A stretch of DNA of 64,000 nt from Candidatus Sulfuritelmatomonas gaucii (GCA_900290245.1 OKRB01000013.1:1-64000); one strand, 5' to 3'. Shown: positions 27,631 through 36,603, counted from the first letter of the stretch. Translations and numbers: made by a program. Notes: a model not told the origin generated them from the sequence alone.

Positions 27631-28526
27631 TGTGAATTTGCCTGAGCACCAAAGTGGAGATCAATTTTGTTCTTGAGAAAGCAAACGGATTCGCGCAGAT
27701 CGTTCATCCCGTTCATCCCGTCTTCAATCGAGATCCAGGAGTCAAATCCAACGGAGCGCAATGTCGAGAAGATCCGGTCGTAATCATTCAGCCCTTTGCC
27801 GATGACGCCATGCGCCAGCCGGTTTGCATAGCCGAGTGAGGACTCCTCTCGGCGCAGGTCTTCGATGGTTCCGGCCTTCAAGTAACGATCGCTTGCATGC
27901 ATCGTGACGACCCGTTCTCTCACGCGCTCCAGCAGCACAAGCGGATCTTCGCCTGCGAGGATTGCATTCGATGGATCGTAGTTGACACCGAACCACGGCG
28001 ACTCAATCTGATCCACAATCTCGACGAAGACGTCCATTTTCTGCGCGAACTCGGGATACTCCCAGTAATTGTCCTTGTAGTGGTTTTCCATGGTGAGGAT
28101 CACACCGTGTTCCTCGGCAAAAGGCAATAGAGATTTCAGTACGCGCACTACCTGCGCCACTCCATCTTTGAGTCCGAGTCCAGGCCGTCGCTGGCCTGAC
28201 AGTACGCGGCAATAGCGGCCTCCAAAAAACGCGGTCATCCGGATCATTTGCTTTTCCCGTTCCACTTCCCTTTCGAGAAGCAGCGGGTCCGGCTGGGTGA
28301 AATCGGGCGAACAGCACAGCATCGGCATCGCGAGACCGTGCTGCTCGAGGGCGGCTTTCACCTCATTCAAAAACGCTTCATCGTCACGCAAGAATCCGGA
28401 ATAGAATTCCAGGCCTTCAACACCGAGCGTCGCCGCAAGCTCGATCCATTGCACAACGGTCATGGTGCGATGAATGCACAGCTCGTCCATGAAGCATTTA
28501 GGGAATACCGCCAAGCGCGGCTTCAC
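27627..28526 (-). CDS. Sugar phosphate isomerase/epimerase (xylose-isomerase-like TIM barrel)
   Basis: About 299 residues from the GTG at 28526. A xylose-isomerase-like TIM barrel (AP endonuclease 2 superfamily): VKPRLAVFPKCFMDELCIHRTMTVVQWIELAATLGVEGLEFYSGF, HGVILTMENHYKDNYWEYPEFAQ, WFGVNYDPSNAILAGEDP, MHASDRYLK and SWISIEDGMNGMNDL. The ENH, DPSN, HASD and IED segments carry the metal-binding Glu, Asp, His and Glu expected for family members. It probably isomerises or epimerises a keto sugar, or acts as a metal-dependent decarboxylase. The first 59 residues of the track ORF are an artefact: the GTG overlaps the TGA of the upstream SDR as GTGA, and the stop overlaps the next ATG as ATGA. The specific substrate is unknown. 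Confidence 0.8.
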   Translation of the reverse strand: MKPRLAVFPKCFMDELCIHRTMTVVQWIELAATLGVEGLEFYSGFLRDDEAFLNEVKAALEQHGLAMPMLCCSPDFTQPDPLLLEREVEREKQMIRMTAFFGGRYCRVLSGQRRPGLGLKDGVAQVVRVLKSLLPFAEEHGVILTMENHYKDNYWEYPEFAQKMDVFVEIVDQIESPWFGVNYDPSNAILAGEDPLVLLERVRERVVTMHASDRYLKAGTIEDLRREESSLGYANRLAHGVIGKGLNDYDRIFSTLRSVGFDSWISIEDGMNGMNDLRESVCFLKNKIDLHFGAQANSQ

Positions 28527-29332
28527 GGCTCGACTGCCTTGGGCGGATTGCGCCCGATCATCGGATACTGACTCAAGTCGAGAACTGTGCCATTGACCAG
28601 CGCCGCCTCGTCGGAGAGAAAATAAACGGCGGCCCACGCAACGTCTTCGGGAGATAGCAGGCGACCCGCGGGAGCAAACACCTTTGGGAGCCTCGTCGGC
28701 CAATCTTCAGGCAGGCCTTCTTTCATTTTCAATGCGTACTCGTTCGGCGTCAGCGTCCAGCCCACATTCAAGAGGTTCACGCGGATTCCTTCTGCTCCGT
28801 GGGCGTCCGCAACATTGCGCGTGAGTGTCATCAGCGCGCCTTTGCATGTGGAGTAAATGCACTGGGACCGCTCGCCGCAATAAGCATTCACTGAGCCGAT
28901 ATTGAGGATCCGTCCGCCACCCTGCCTGCGAAAGTGCGGCAACACAGAACGAATCAGGAAGAATGGCGCCTTCAGATTGACGGCAATCGTGCGGTCGAAT
29001 GCCTCGAAATCCGTCTCTTCGATGGTGCCGCGCGTCATGAGGGCCGCATTGTTCACAAGGCCATCGATTCTTCCGAAGCGAGCCACGGTTTTGTCAATTA
29101 GCGCTGCGGGAACTTCGGGATCTTCGAGCGCACCGACAACAAAGGCAGCATTGCTTCCAATCTCTTCCGCCAGCTTTTCTGCTTGATCGCGGCGGCGCCC
29201 ATGAATCATCACCTGCGCGCCTTCACGCGCAAAGATGCGCACCATGCCTTCGCCGATCCCAGTGGTTGACCCGGTCACCAGGATGACCTTGTCCTTGAGG
29301 CGTGTGCTCGCGGGCAATTTCGATTCGCTCAT
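28523..29332 (-). CDS. Short-chain dehydrogenase/reductase (SDR)
   Basis: A classical SDR of 269 residues: Rossmann motif VILVTGSTTGIGEGM (TGxxxGxG), NNAALM (NNAG-like) and the active site SVNAYCGERSQCIYSTCKGA, with Ser, Tyr-x-x-x-Lys. The basic segment IHGRRRDQAEKL after strand 2 suggests NADP preference. It would oxidise or reduce a sugar or sugar-acid hydroxyl in the cytosol. It overlaps the start of the isomerase by 4 bases (GTGA), and its own ATG overlaps the stop of the upstream alcohol dehydrogenase as ATGA. The tight order ADH-SDR-isomerase-lyase indicates one pathway. Confidence 0.85.
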   Translation of the reverse strand: MSESKLPASTRLKDKVILVTGSTTGIGEGMVRIFAREGAQVMIHGRRRDQAEKLAEEIGSNAAFVVGALEDPEVPAALIDKTVARFGRIDGLVNNAALMTRGTIEETDFEAFDRTIAVNLKAPFFLIRSVLPHFRRQGGGRILNIGSVNAYCGERSQCIYSTCKGALMTLTRNVADAHGAEGIRVNLLNVGWTLTPNEYALKMKEGLPEDWPTRLPKVFAPAGRLLSPEDVAWAAVYFLSDEAALVNGTVLDLSQYPMIGRNPPKAVEP

Positions 29333-30363
29333 GGCCTCAACACACCTTTCACGATCGAGCCCGAATGCATGGCTTCAAACGACACGCGCCAGTCATCGAG
29401 AGGAGCCACACGGTTGAGGATAGGACGGAGATCGATTTTACCTGACGTCAGTAACACGAGCACGCTTTCCCACATCGACCAGTTATGCGAAAAGCTGCCC
29501 TGCAAGGTAACGGCTTTCTGCACGAGCTGGTCAAGCGAGAAGTTCAGTGGTTGCGGCCCCCACCCCACCTTTGTAATCTGCCCTGCCGGCCGCACAATGT
29601 CGAGGGCCAGCTTGAGCGACGCCGACACACCCGCAGCGTCGATAACGAGGTCGACTCCATAGCCATCGCCGTGGCCTCTCAACCATTCCGGAACATTCTC
29701 TCCTTGCGCTCCGAGAACTGTGTCAGCGCCGATCTGCCCCGCAACTTCGAGCCGCTTTGCGTCGGCAGCCGTTCCAATTACAATCAGGTGCCCGGCCCCG
29801 GACAGCTTTGCCATAGCTGCGCACAGCAGTCCGATTGGGCCTGGTCCGATGACCGCAACTGTATCGCCCGGGCGCACGCGTGAGTTCGCGCAAACCGCGT
29901 TATACGCCACGCAACACGGCTCTGTGAGAGCAGCGCTCTCGAGTGGCAGTGAAGCCGGAACATGATGAAGGCATCGCGATGGCACTTTCACATATGAAGC
30001 CATCGCGCCGTCCACTCCATACCCGAAGCCGAGGCGCCCCGGTTCAAGGTTGTAGAGGCCGCGGCGAATAAGCGCCGAATCCCTGGGCAGCACCGCCGCA
30101 GTTTCGCTGACCACGCGATCGCCTTCTTTGAATTCGGAAACGCGTTTCCCTGCCTTTGCAATGACGCCTGCGAATTCATGACCCAGGACCACGGGATAAT
30201 TCACTTTCCAGCTTTGGCTGCCGTGATACTGATGCAGGTCACTTCCGCAGATCCCGACAGAATCCACGCTTAACAAGACGTCCTCTTCGCCAATCTCCGG
30301 AACGGGTAGGTCCCGAAGCTCCACCGAGCCGGGATCTTTCGCGAAGTTCACCAAACCGACCAT
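29329..30363 (-). CDS. Medium-chain zinc-type alcohol/polyol dehydrogenase lacking the structural zinc cysteines
   Basis: About 344 residues of the medium-chain dehydrogenase family (threonine/sorbitol/galactitol-type). The catalytic-zinc side chains are present: Cys in SVGICGSDLHQYHG, His-Glu in VVLGHEFAGVI, and the GEGDRV-like loop EFKEGDRVVSE. The cofactor fold has AVIGPGPIGLLCAAMAKLSGAGHLIVIG. However, the structural-zinc lobe, normally CxxCxxCxxxxxxxC, reads VLPRDSALIRRGLYNLEPGRLGFG and contains no cysteine. The start at 30363 (MVGLVNFAKDPGSVELRD) aligns with family N termini; a GTG at 30378 with GGAG before it is an alternative. The track start at 30453 adds 30 atypical residues. First gene of the four-gene operon, ending in a 4-base overlap (ATGA) with the SDR. 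Confidence 0.8.
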   Translation of the reverse strand: MVGLVNFAKDPGSVELRDLPVPEIGEEDVLLSVDSVGICGSDLHQYHGSQSWKVNYPVVLGHEFAGVIAKAGKRVSEFKEGDRVVSETAAVLPRDSALIRRGLYNLEPGRLGFGYGVDGAMASYVKVPSRCLHHVPASLPLESAALTEPCCVAYNAVCANSRVRPGDTVAVIGPGPIGLLCAAMAKLSGAGHLIVIGTAADAKRLEVAGQIGADTVLGAQGENVPEWLRGHGDGYGVDLVIDAAGVSASLKLALDIVRPAGQITKVGWGPQPLNFSLDQLVQKAVTLQGSFSHNWSMWESVLVLLTSGKIDLRPILNRVAPLDDWRVSFEAMHSGSIVKGVLRP

Positions 30364-30560
30364 GGATTGTGCTGACACAAGAACTCCGGTGTTAGGTTGG
30401 TTGCTGCCGGTGCGAGCGCAAGTCTCGGCATCGATTAATGTAGCGAAACGCAATTCGCTACGACTAGGGACATCACACGATTTTTTCCCGTAAGCCTACG
30501 CACTGGCCGGTTCATCGAATCCCTCCGCCCAAGTTCTACTGGCGCCACAATCGAGCCCGC

Positions 30561-32933
30561 TCATTTTAGCGCAAGCTTCAATTCGATTTTCTTGCCCACG
30601 TAATCCGCAACCGCATCCGCATCGTTGGAGACACTCTCGCCGATGCCATGCCCGTGGCCTACCAGAACAATCCGGAAGGCGATGTGTTCGGACATATCTC
30701 GAAATGACCCAGCACGTTCGCCGAGGGTCAACGTCGCCGAAGCATCATCCCACTGAATGGGTATCACGGAGGATGCGCCGTGTTCGTAACCGTAGCCGTC
30801 TCCCTCGTCCTGGTAGAGATCGAATGTGCCGTCCGCGCCGCGATAGATGCGCAGCTCGATAGGCCAGGCAGTCCGCTGTCCAGCGTACTCGATCTCCGGC
30901 CCAAGGGGTACAATCGATCCCGCGCGTATGAATAGTGGAATCCTGTCGAGCGGAGCGTCCGCCTCAAGCTCCTGCCTGCTCGTGGTCTTGTCACCGCTCC
31001 AGAAGTTGTACCAGGCAGGCGCGGCCGGCAGATAGACATCCCGCTTTTTCGCTCCCTGCTTCCATACCGGGCTCACCAGGAAAGCCGGTCCGAACATATA
31101 CTCATCCGCGATGTCCGCGACTTTGGGATCGGTCCGCCAATCGATGATCAGAGGCCGCTGCATGGTGTAGTCGTCGTGCGTCACCTTCCACGCCAGCGAA
31201 TAAATATACGGCAACATCCGGTAGCGCAGCCGGTCGTATTCTTCGAGGGCAGGCTCGACCTTGTCGTAGGTCCAAATCTCGTTGTGCGGGCGATGACCAT
31301 GCGTCCGGAATATGGGGCAGAATACCCCAAACTCAAACCACCTCAGGTACAGTTCCTGATACTCCGGCGACGTCATTGATGCGCTTTCATCGTAGGGGAA
31401 GTATCCGGCCACGTCGGTTGTCCAGTAGGGCATCCCACTGACAGCGAAATTCAACCCCGCCGCAATTTGTCGGCGCAGCGCCCAGTTGGTGGGATACACG
31501 TCGCCACTCCAAACAATTGCTCCGTTGCGCTGCTCTCCTAAAAAGGCCGATCGCGTGAGAAGCAGTACTCGCTTTTCTTGCGACACCTGCTTCCAGTGCT
31601 CCGCGATCCCTCCGGTGTGGAGCAAAGGATAGATATTCGTGTACATCGTACCGCTGCCGATCGCCAGCTTCTTACCCAAGAGCAGCGCGTCACCCTCATG
31701 AGGACCAAAGTCCGGCTCCGATGCATCCAGCCAGAACGCATCCCACCCCTCGGCCAAAAGCGGTCCGGGAAGGCTCTTCCAGAAGAAGTCGCGGGCCGCA
31801 GGATTCGTCGCGTCGTATTGTTCCGTCCCTGGAATCAGCCAACCGTTCTTCTTCATCGTTTCGAGATCCACGGAGCCATCTTTGTATCCGCCCCACACCG
31901 AAAGCATGGTGTGCACATGCGCATCATGCAGTTCTTTCAGCTCCGCAGGCACGTCGGTATACTCTGGCCGGAACTCCGGATCGCCCTTCACCTTCCACCA
32001 GCCTCCATCCTGCACGATGCAGTCGAGCGGGATATGCTCCGACCGGTAGCGCCGGGGCACATCAAGAATTGCCGCTTGCGACTCGTACGTGTCCTTCGAC
32101 TGGAAAAATCCGTACGCCCACGCAGGCAGCATAGGGGCATGCCCGGTCATCTGCCGATAGTGGTGAATGATCTGGTCGAAATCAGGTCCGTAAATGAAGT
32201 AGTAGTCCACTGCCTGAGCGGCCGCCGAGCTGAAACTGAACACCTGCGCGTAGCGGTTGTCGAAGGTTGTCAGCGACGCTGTATTCCAGAGCAAGCCATA
32301 GCCCTTGCTTGAAAGCAACAGAGGCACGGCAACGTCAGTGTTGTTCTGTGCAAGCTCAACTGTTGCGCCGCGATAGTTGAACATGCCGTTCTGATGCTGG
32401 CCCAGGCCATAGAGCCCCTCGGTCATGCCGGGTGAAAAGCGGTCTTCCGTGTGGAAAGCACTCATGCCATCGACTTGCACAGGTTCGTAGGTGCGCGGAA
32501 TCCGCGCGAACTCCTTCAATAGGTCAACACCGTCAGTTGAGGAGAAGGTCAGATTGCCTCCCGGATCCTGAATGTTCACCAGCAATTTGGCTGTCTTGAG
32601 CGACGGGGCCGCTGCATCGCGTGTGAAGGTGAAGCTGGCGCCGGGGCATGACGCCGATCGATCCAGCATCCACGGCTGTGCTGGCGAGGCGCCCTGCGCC
32701 GGGGCATTGCTCGGGAAAGCCACAACATGAATCACCGAATCGCCGCACGCCATCACCCGTACGGTCTCGCTCCCCACTTCCGCTTCGAATCCATCCGCCG
32801 TCTGGTGGACCGCCATCGGCGGTGCAGGAGTGACGTCGCTCGTTGCGGCGGCTCTCGCTTGAAAGCCGATCGCAAGACAAGCGATCAACGTTCCATGTCG
32901 AACAAATGACGGCTGTGCCTTAAGCGAAGGCAT
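30561..32933 (-). CDS. Glycoside hydrolase family 31 (alpha-glucosidase/alpha-xylosidase type), exported
   Basis: A GH31 retaining alpha-glycosidase of about 790 residues with a signal peptide (LIACLAIGFQARAAA). The galactose-mutarotase-like N-terminal domain (FSPGMTEGLYGLGQHQNGMFNYRG) precedes the TIM barrel: PAWAYGFFQSKDTY, DGGWW, the nucleophile Asp in EGWDAFWLDASEPDFGP and the acid/base Asp in AIVWSGDVYPTN, then WTTDVAGYF. C-terminal beta-sheet domains follow. The ASEPD variant instead of the common MNEP is seen in several xylosidase/galactosidase GH31 members, so alpha-xylosidase or alpha-galactosidase is as likely as alpha-glucosidase. The ATG at 32933 has GGAG four bases ahead; the 15 residues before it are dismissed. 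It follows the four-gene operon on the same strand with a 197-base gap. Confidence 0.9.
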   Translation of the reverse strand: MPSLKAQPSFVRHGTLIACLAIGFQARAAATSDVTPAPPMAVHQTADGFEAEVGSETVRVMACGDSVIHVVAFPSNAPAQGASPAQPWMLDRSASCPGASFTFTRDAAAPSLKTAKLLVNIQDPGGNLTFSSTDGVDLLKEFARIPRTYEPVQVDGMSAFHTEDRFSPGMTEGLYGLGQHQNGMFNYRGATVELAQNNTDVAVPLLLSSKGYGLLWNTASLTTFDNRYAQVFSFSSAAAQAVDYYFIYGPDFDQIIHHYRQMTGHAPMLPAWAYGFFQSKDTYESQAAILDVPRRYRSEHIPLDCIVQDGGWWKVKGDPEFRPEYTDVPAELKELHDAHVHTMLSVWGGYKDGSVDLETMKKNGWLIPGTEQYDATNPAARDFFWKSLPGPLLAEGWDAFWLDASEPDFGPHEGDALLLGKKLAIGSGTMYTNIYPLLHTGGIAEHWKQVSQEKRVLLLTRSAFLGEQRNGAIVWSGDVYPTNWALRRQIAAGLNFAVSGMPYWTTDVAGYFPYDESASMTSPEYQELYLRWFEFGVFCPIFRTHGHRPHNEIWTYDKVEPALEEYDRLRYRMLPYIYSLAWKVTHDDYTMQRPLIIDWRTDPKVADIADEYMFGPAFLVSPVWKQGAKKRDVYLPAAPAWYNFWSGDKTTSRQELEADAPLDRIPLFIRAGSIVPLGPEIEYAGQRTAWPIELRIYRGADGTFDLYQDEGDGYGYEHGASSVIPIQWDDASATLTLGERAGSFRDMSEHIAFRIVLVGHGHGIGESVSNDADAVADYVGKKIELKLALK

Positions 32934-32984
32934 AACACTCCATACCTTTAAGAATTGGTCAATTCGTGTCCCTGGCACCGGCGC

Positions 32985-34040
32985 TCATCCTGCGGCTGGA
33001 ATCATCGACATCGGGGGATTACGATTTACGCCCCATCCTGCGGCTGCGCGTTGGTGCCAATACGGATAAACAAGCGTCTGCTCGCTCGCGTAATCCAGTC
33101 TCGCGACCTGACTCGGCGTCAACTTCCAGCCTGCAGCATCCAGATTCTCCTTGAGCTGAGCTTCATTGCGCGCGCCCAGAATGACGCTTGCCACCGTGGG
33201 CCGCTGCAGAAGCCAGTTAAACGAAAGTTGCGCAACCGTTTTGCCGGTTTCCCGGGCAAGCTCCTCAAGAACATCCATGACGCGATAAAGATATTCACTC
33301 TCGACCGGCGGTCCAGCCTCTGCCGTTTTGTGCAGCCTGCTGAGCTCAGGCAGCGGTTGTCCGCGGTGAATTCTACCTGTCAGGCGCCCCCAGCCTAGCG
33401 GGCTCCAGATCAGGGCACCAACTCCCTGATCGACCCCGAGCGGCATCAACTCCCATTCGTATTCGCGGCCGATCAGCGAGTAGTACACCTGGTGCGCCAC
33501 GTAGCGCGCCCATCCAAAGCGATCTGAAACCGCCAGCGACTTCATCAAATGCCACCCGGAAAAATTCGAGCAGGCGATATAGCGAACCTTGCCCGCGCGG
33601 ACCAGCGTGTTCAGGGTGTCGAGCGTTTCCTCGACGGGCGTGACCGCGTCGAATCCGTGAATGTGATAGACGTCGATGTGATCGGTCTCCAGCCGTCGCA
33701 GGCTTCCTTCGCATTGCTCAATCAGGTGAACGCGTGACGCTCCCTGGTCATTGGGGCCGTCGCCCATCGGAAAGAATGCCTTGGTCGAAATGTAGACCCG
33801 ATTTCGTTTTTCCTTGAGCGCCTTGCCTAGAACCTCTTCCGCCAGCCCGTTCGAGTAGTTGTTCGAAACGTCCACGAGATTAATGCCGGTGTCGAGGCAC
33901 ATGTCGAGCATGCGTTTCCCTTCGTCCACGCCCACCTGTCCCCACGCGCGAAAGAGCTCGCTGCCGCCGCCGAATGTAGCCGTCCCCAGGCTCAATGCCG
34001 AGACATTCAGGCCCGACCGGCCAAGAAATCGGTACTCCAT
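32985..34040 (-). CDS. Aldo/keto reductase
   Basis: An aldo/keto reductase of about 351 residues in the cytosol, which uses NAD(P)H to reduce aldehydes or ketones, for example keto sugars. The catalytic tetrad is present: Asp and Tyr in INLVDVSNNYSNGLAEEVLG, Lys in RVYISTKAF and His in DVYHIHGFD. The sequence YRFLGRSGLNVSALSLGTATFGG is the typical start, hence the ATG at 34040 with AAGGAGG six bases upstream. The C-terminal part has SVILGARNEAQLKENLDAAGWKL, the usual cofactor end. It lies between GH31 and GH29 on the same strand, 58 bases from the GH29 stop, so a common transcript is likely. Specificity cannot be inferred. Confidence 0.9.
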   Translation of the reverse strand: MEYRFLGRSGLNVSALSLGTATFGGGSELFRAWGQVGVDEGKRMLDMCLDTGINLVDVSNNYSNGLAEEVLGKALKEKRNRVYISTKAFFPMGDGPNDQGASRVHLIEQCEGSLRRLETDHIDVYHIHGFDAVTPVEETLDTLNTLVRAGKVRYIACSNFSGWHLMKSLAVSDRFGWARYVAHQVYYSLIGREYEWELMPLGVDQGVGALIWSPLGWGRLTGRIHRGQPLPELSRLHKTAEAGPPVESEYLYRVMDVLEELARETGKTVAQLSFNWLLQRPTVASVILGARNEAQLKENLDAAGWKLTPSQVARLDYASEQTLVYPYWHQRAAAGWGVNRNPPMSMIPAAG

Positions 34041-34098
34041 TTCGAACCTCCTTGCATGGCGAATCCTGCCTGGCGCGGAATAAAAGGGAAAGAACGCG

Positions 34099-35631
34099 CT
34101 ATCCGTTTGCCGCTTCAAACTTCAGCGTCCATGCGTGTTCGCAGGGGCGGTTAGCGGCTGATTGCAGTTTTTCGGGAAGGCTGATAATGGTGCCCCGGCT
34201 CGAATCAAACCGCCATTCGAGCGCAGCATCCGATCCCATCAGAGTCACGCGGGATCTTTCGGCAGGCCGCACGGATTTGAGCGCAAGCTCCGTCCCTGGC
34301 CATTCCGTCAGAATCGCAAACACAAATTGGCGGTCCTTGGAACGCGTGAAGCGGACTGTATCGCCTTCTGCCCACCGCCCACCGTCGCGCGGGCGCGTGG
34401 CATAGATCGCTTCGCCATTCACTTTCAACCACGCGCCGGCCGCCTTCATCTGCCGGACGGCTTCGGGATGAAACTCGCCGAGCGCACTGGGTCCGACACC
34501 CACCATCAGGCCTCCCCCTTTGGCAACCGTATCAACGAGCGTGCTCACAATCCAGCCGGTGCCTTTGTAATTCGCAGCTTTTGGATCGTAGGAGAAATCC
34601 GTTCCCAGCGGGTTGATGCAGAACCACGGCTTGTCTGATCCAACCATCGACGCGGGAATGGCGCGCTCCGGCGTGAAATAGTCGCCGTAGTTCCCGATGC
34701 CGCGATTGCGGAGCATGACATCGGGCTGCAATTCGCGCAGCTTCATAACGGTTTCGCGCAATTCGGGCCACACCTTCGCACCCAGCCACATATCCAGGCA
34801 GAGCATGTCGATCCGGCCGTAGTTTGTCAGCAATTCCTCAAGCTGCTCGCGATGGCGTCGCAACATGTGCGCCACTTCAGCATCGCTTGGGTCCGGAACG
34901 ATGACCGGGTGGCCGTGGTACGTGCGCTGCGTTCTTTCCCAATCAACAGGCGCCATCAAGATTCGCGAAGACGGGACCTGCAGCGGATGCACCACGTAGG
35001 GTCGAAAATCCGCGTCGTACCAGTCGGGGTGCGAGAAGTAGAGATCGATCTTGATGCCGCGCTTGTGCGCCGCATCGCAAAGCTCCTTCACCACGTCGCG
35101 GCGAAACGGAGTCTCCATGATCGAGTACGCCAGGTCGCACGATTCGATCTTGGGACCGCCCGCGGCCATCCAGTTCGCCCGGTTCTTGACCCTCGTCCGC
35201 GTGTCAAACATGGAGAAGCCTTCATGATGTTTTGAGGTGAAGGCAAACATCTTCATGCCGCTTTCGGCAAAGATGTCCATCCACCGGCCGGCGTCAAAGC
35301 CGACAGGATTCCAGGTTTTGTAGAGGTCGTTGTACTTTTGCCGGTCGGCGAACGACATCTCAAGAAACGGCCAGGACTCGGCGCCCCTGCTCCAGATGGA
35401 GTAAATTCCCCAGTGAATCCGAATCCCGAACTTCATGTCCTGAAAAGCTTCGTAAGCGCTGGCGGGAGCTGAATGGTAGCCGGCGATCGGCGTGGTTTCG
35501 ATATACGGGGTGTCCTTCAACTGCGATTCCGGGAACCCGGGAGTCCGCTCCGGCACCTGCTGGATGCCCCGGCAGGTGCAAGCACCCGTGAAAGCTGCCG
35601 CAGTTGTGGCGAGAAATTCTCTTCGATTCAT
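34099..35631 (-). CDS. Alpha-L-fucosidase (GH29), Tat/lipoprotein-type export signal
   Basis: A GH29 enzyme of about 510 residues that would remove alpha-linked L-fucose or L-galactose-like residues from glycans outside the cytoplasm. The N terminus MNRREFLATTAAAFTGACTC has a twin-arginine-like RRE motif and a lipobox-like cysteine (TGAC), so surface anchoring is possible. GH29 landmarks are MKFGIRIHWGIYSI (the usual FGxFxHWG, here FGIRIHWG), AFTSKHHEGFSMFDT (His-His), FSHPDWYD and IDMLCLDMWLG (nucleophile Asp). The ATG at 35631 is chosen because it begins the signal; the track start adds 16 residues. Its 5' end faces the SDR gene across an AT-rich divergent region. Confidence 0.85.
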   Translation of the reverse strand: MNRREFLATTAAAFTGACTCRGIQQVPERTPGFPESQLKDTPYIETTPIAGYHSAPASAYEAFQDMKFGIRIHWGIYSIWSRGAESWPFLEMSFADRQKYNDLYKTWNPVGFDAGRWMDIFAESGMKMFAFTSKHHEGFSMFDTRTRVKNRANWMAAGGPKIESCDLAYSIMETPFRRDVVKELCDAAHKRGIKIDLYFSHPDWYDADFRPYVVHPLQVPSSRILMAPVDWERTQRTYHGHPVIVPDPSDAEVAHMLRRHREQLEELLTNYGRIDMLCLDMWLGAKVWPELRETVMKLRELQPDVMLRNRGIGNYGDYFTPERAIPASMVGSDKPWFCINPLGTDFSYDPKAANYKGTGWIVSTLVDTVAKGGGLMVGVGPSALGEFHPEAVRQMKAAGAWLKVNGEAIYATRPRDGGRWAEGDTVRFTRSKDRQFVFAILTEWPGTELALKSVRPAERSRVTLMGSDAALEWRFDSSRGTIISLPEKLQSAANRPCEHAWTLKFEAANG

Positions 35632-35856
35632 TGGTCGTTCGTATCTGGCCCCTGCCGGACTACCTGGGCTCAATTCCATGGGAAAGGAGCTGGGCGCACC
35701 TCTGAAGGCCGAGAATTAATATGTCAGAAAGTCTCCTGTTCGTGCAAGTAATTTCGTATTTTCCATTATTTTCATATAGTTCTTGCTTTGATCGCTGTTT
35801 TTTGCTATGTCAGTAATTGGGCCCAATAGCCTTTCACCCCTACTTTGCGAGGGTTA
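35632..35856. promoter_or_regulatory. Divergent promoter region with 12-bp palindrome
   Basis: AT-rich spacer between the GH29 gene (minus) and an SDR (plus). It contains a perfect palindrome ATTGGGCCCAAT at 35816-35827, about 30 bases ahead of the SDR start, a plausible operator. The stretch tttccattattttcatatagttcttg at 35760-35786 is the likely promoter core. The regulator is unknown; the AraC gene downstream and the GntR gene at 21.8 kb are candidates. Confidence 0.5.
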
Positions 35857-36603
35857 ATGGATCTCCACGGCAAGGTTTGCCTGGTTACAGGAGGCAGCAG
35901 CGGGATCGGCGCTTCGACCGCTTTACGACTGGCGCGCAAGGGCGCTCGCGTGATTTCGGCTTCCAGGCGAGGTTCATGGCAAGCCCGAAGCCCACTCTCT
36001 CGCGAGAGCATTGGCCTCGATGTCCATTTTCTGAAGGCAGACGTCAGCGAGCCTGAAGCCTGTCGGAGCTGTGTTGATCAGGTCGCACGAGATTTTGGCC
36101 GCCTCGACATTCTGGTTCACGCGGCAGGCAGCCCGGTGCCCGGTGGGCTCTATGAAGTGTCTGACGAATGCTGGATGAGCGCCTTTGCGGTCCACGTGCA
36201 TTCCGTTTTTCACCTTTCCAAGGCAGCGGCTCCCCACATGGCAAAGCAAGGCGAGGGGGCCATTATCCTGCTCAGCTCGGCGGCGGGGCTGCGCGGCTGC
36301 CAGGGCGCGCTGGCATATGGAGTCGTGAAAGGCGCGCTGCCGCAGTTTGCGCGCGCGCTGGCTCGCGAGCTCGCCCAAGAGAACATTCGCGTGAACTGCG
36401 TGTCCCCTGGCATTATTCGGACACCCTTTCAGGACCACCTGACTCCCGAGCAGATTTCCACGAACGTTCGCAACCGCATCCCCCTGCGCAGGGAAGGCCA
36501 GCCCGATGAGGTCGCCCGCCTGATCGAATCTCTCATTGAAAATGACTTCATCACGGGAGAAAATTTTGTGATCGATGGCGGCATGAGCATGCGGATTGTC
36601 TGA
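35857..36603 (+). CDS. Short-chain dehydrogenase/reductase (SDR)
   Basis: A classical SDR of 248 residues. It begins MDLHGKVCLVTGGSSGIGAS (TGxxxGxG) and has HAAGS where NNAG is usual. The active site is LLSSAAGLRGCQGALAYGVVKGAL with Ser and Tyr-x-x-x-Lys, and the end FVIDGGMSMRIV carries the cofactor/tetramer motif. The residue string ISASRRGSWQ after strand 2 favours NADP. The ORF-track start is a TTG; the ATG at 35857 follows a GAGGG site. It converges on the AraC gene with 38 bases between stops. Substrate unknown, most likely a sugar or keto acid of the surrounding pathway. Confidence 0.85.
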   Translation: MDLHGKVCLVTGGSSGIGASTALRLARKGARVISASRRGSWQARSPLSRESIGLDVHFLKADVSEPEACRSCVDQVARDFGRLDILVHAAGSPVPGGLYEVSDECWMSAFAVHVHSVFHLSKAAAPHMAKQGEGAIILLSSAAGLRGCQGALAYGVVKGALPQFARALARELAQENIRVNCVSPGIIRTPFQDHLTPEQISTNVRNRIPLRREGQPDEVARLIESLIENDFITGENFVIDGGMSMRIV

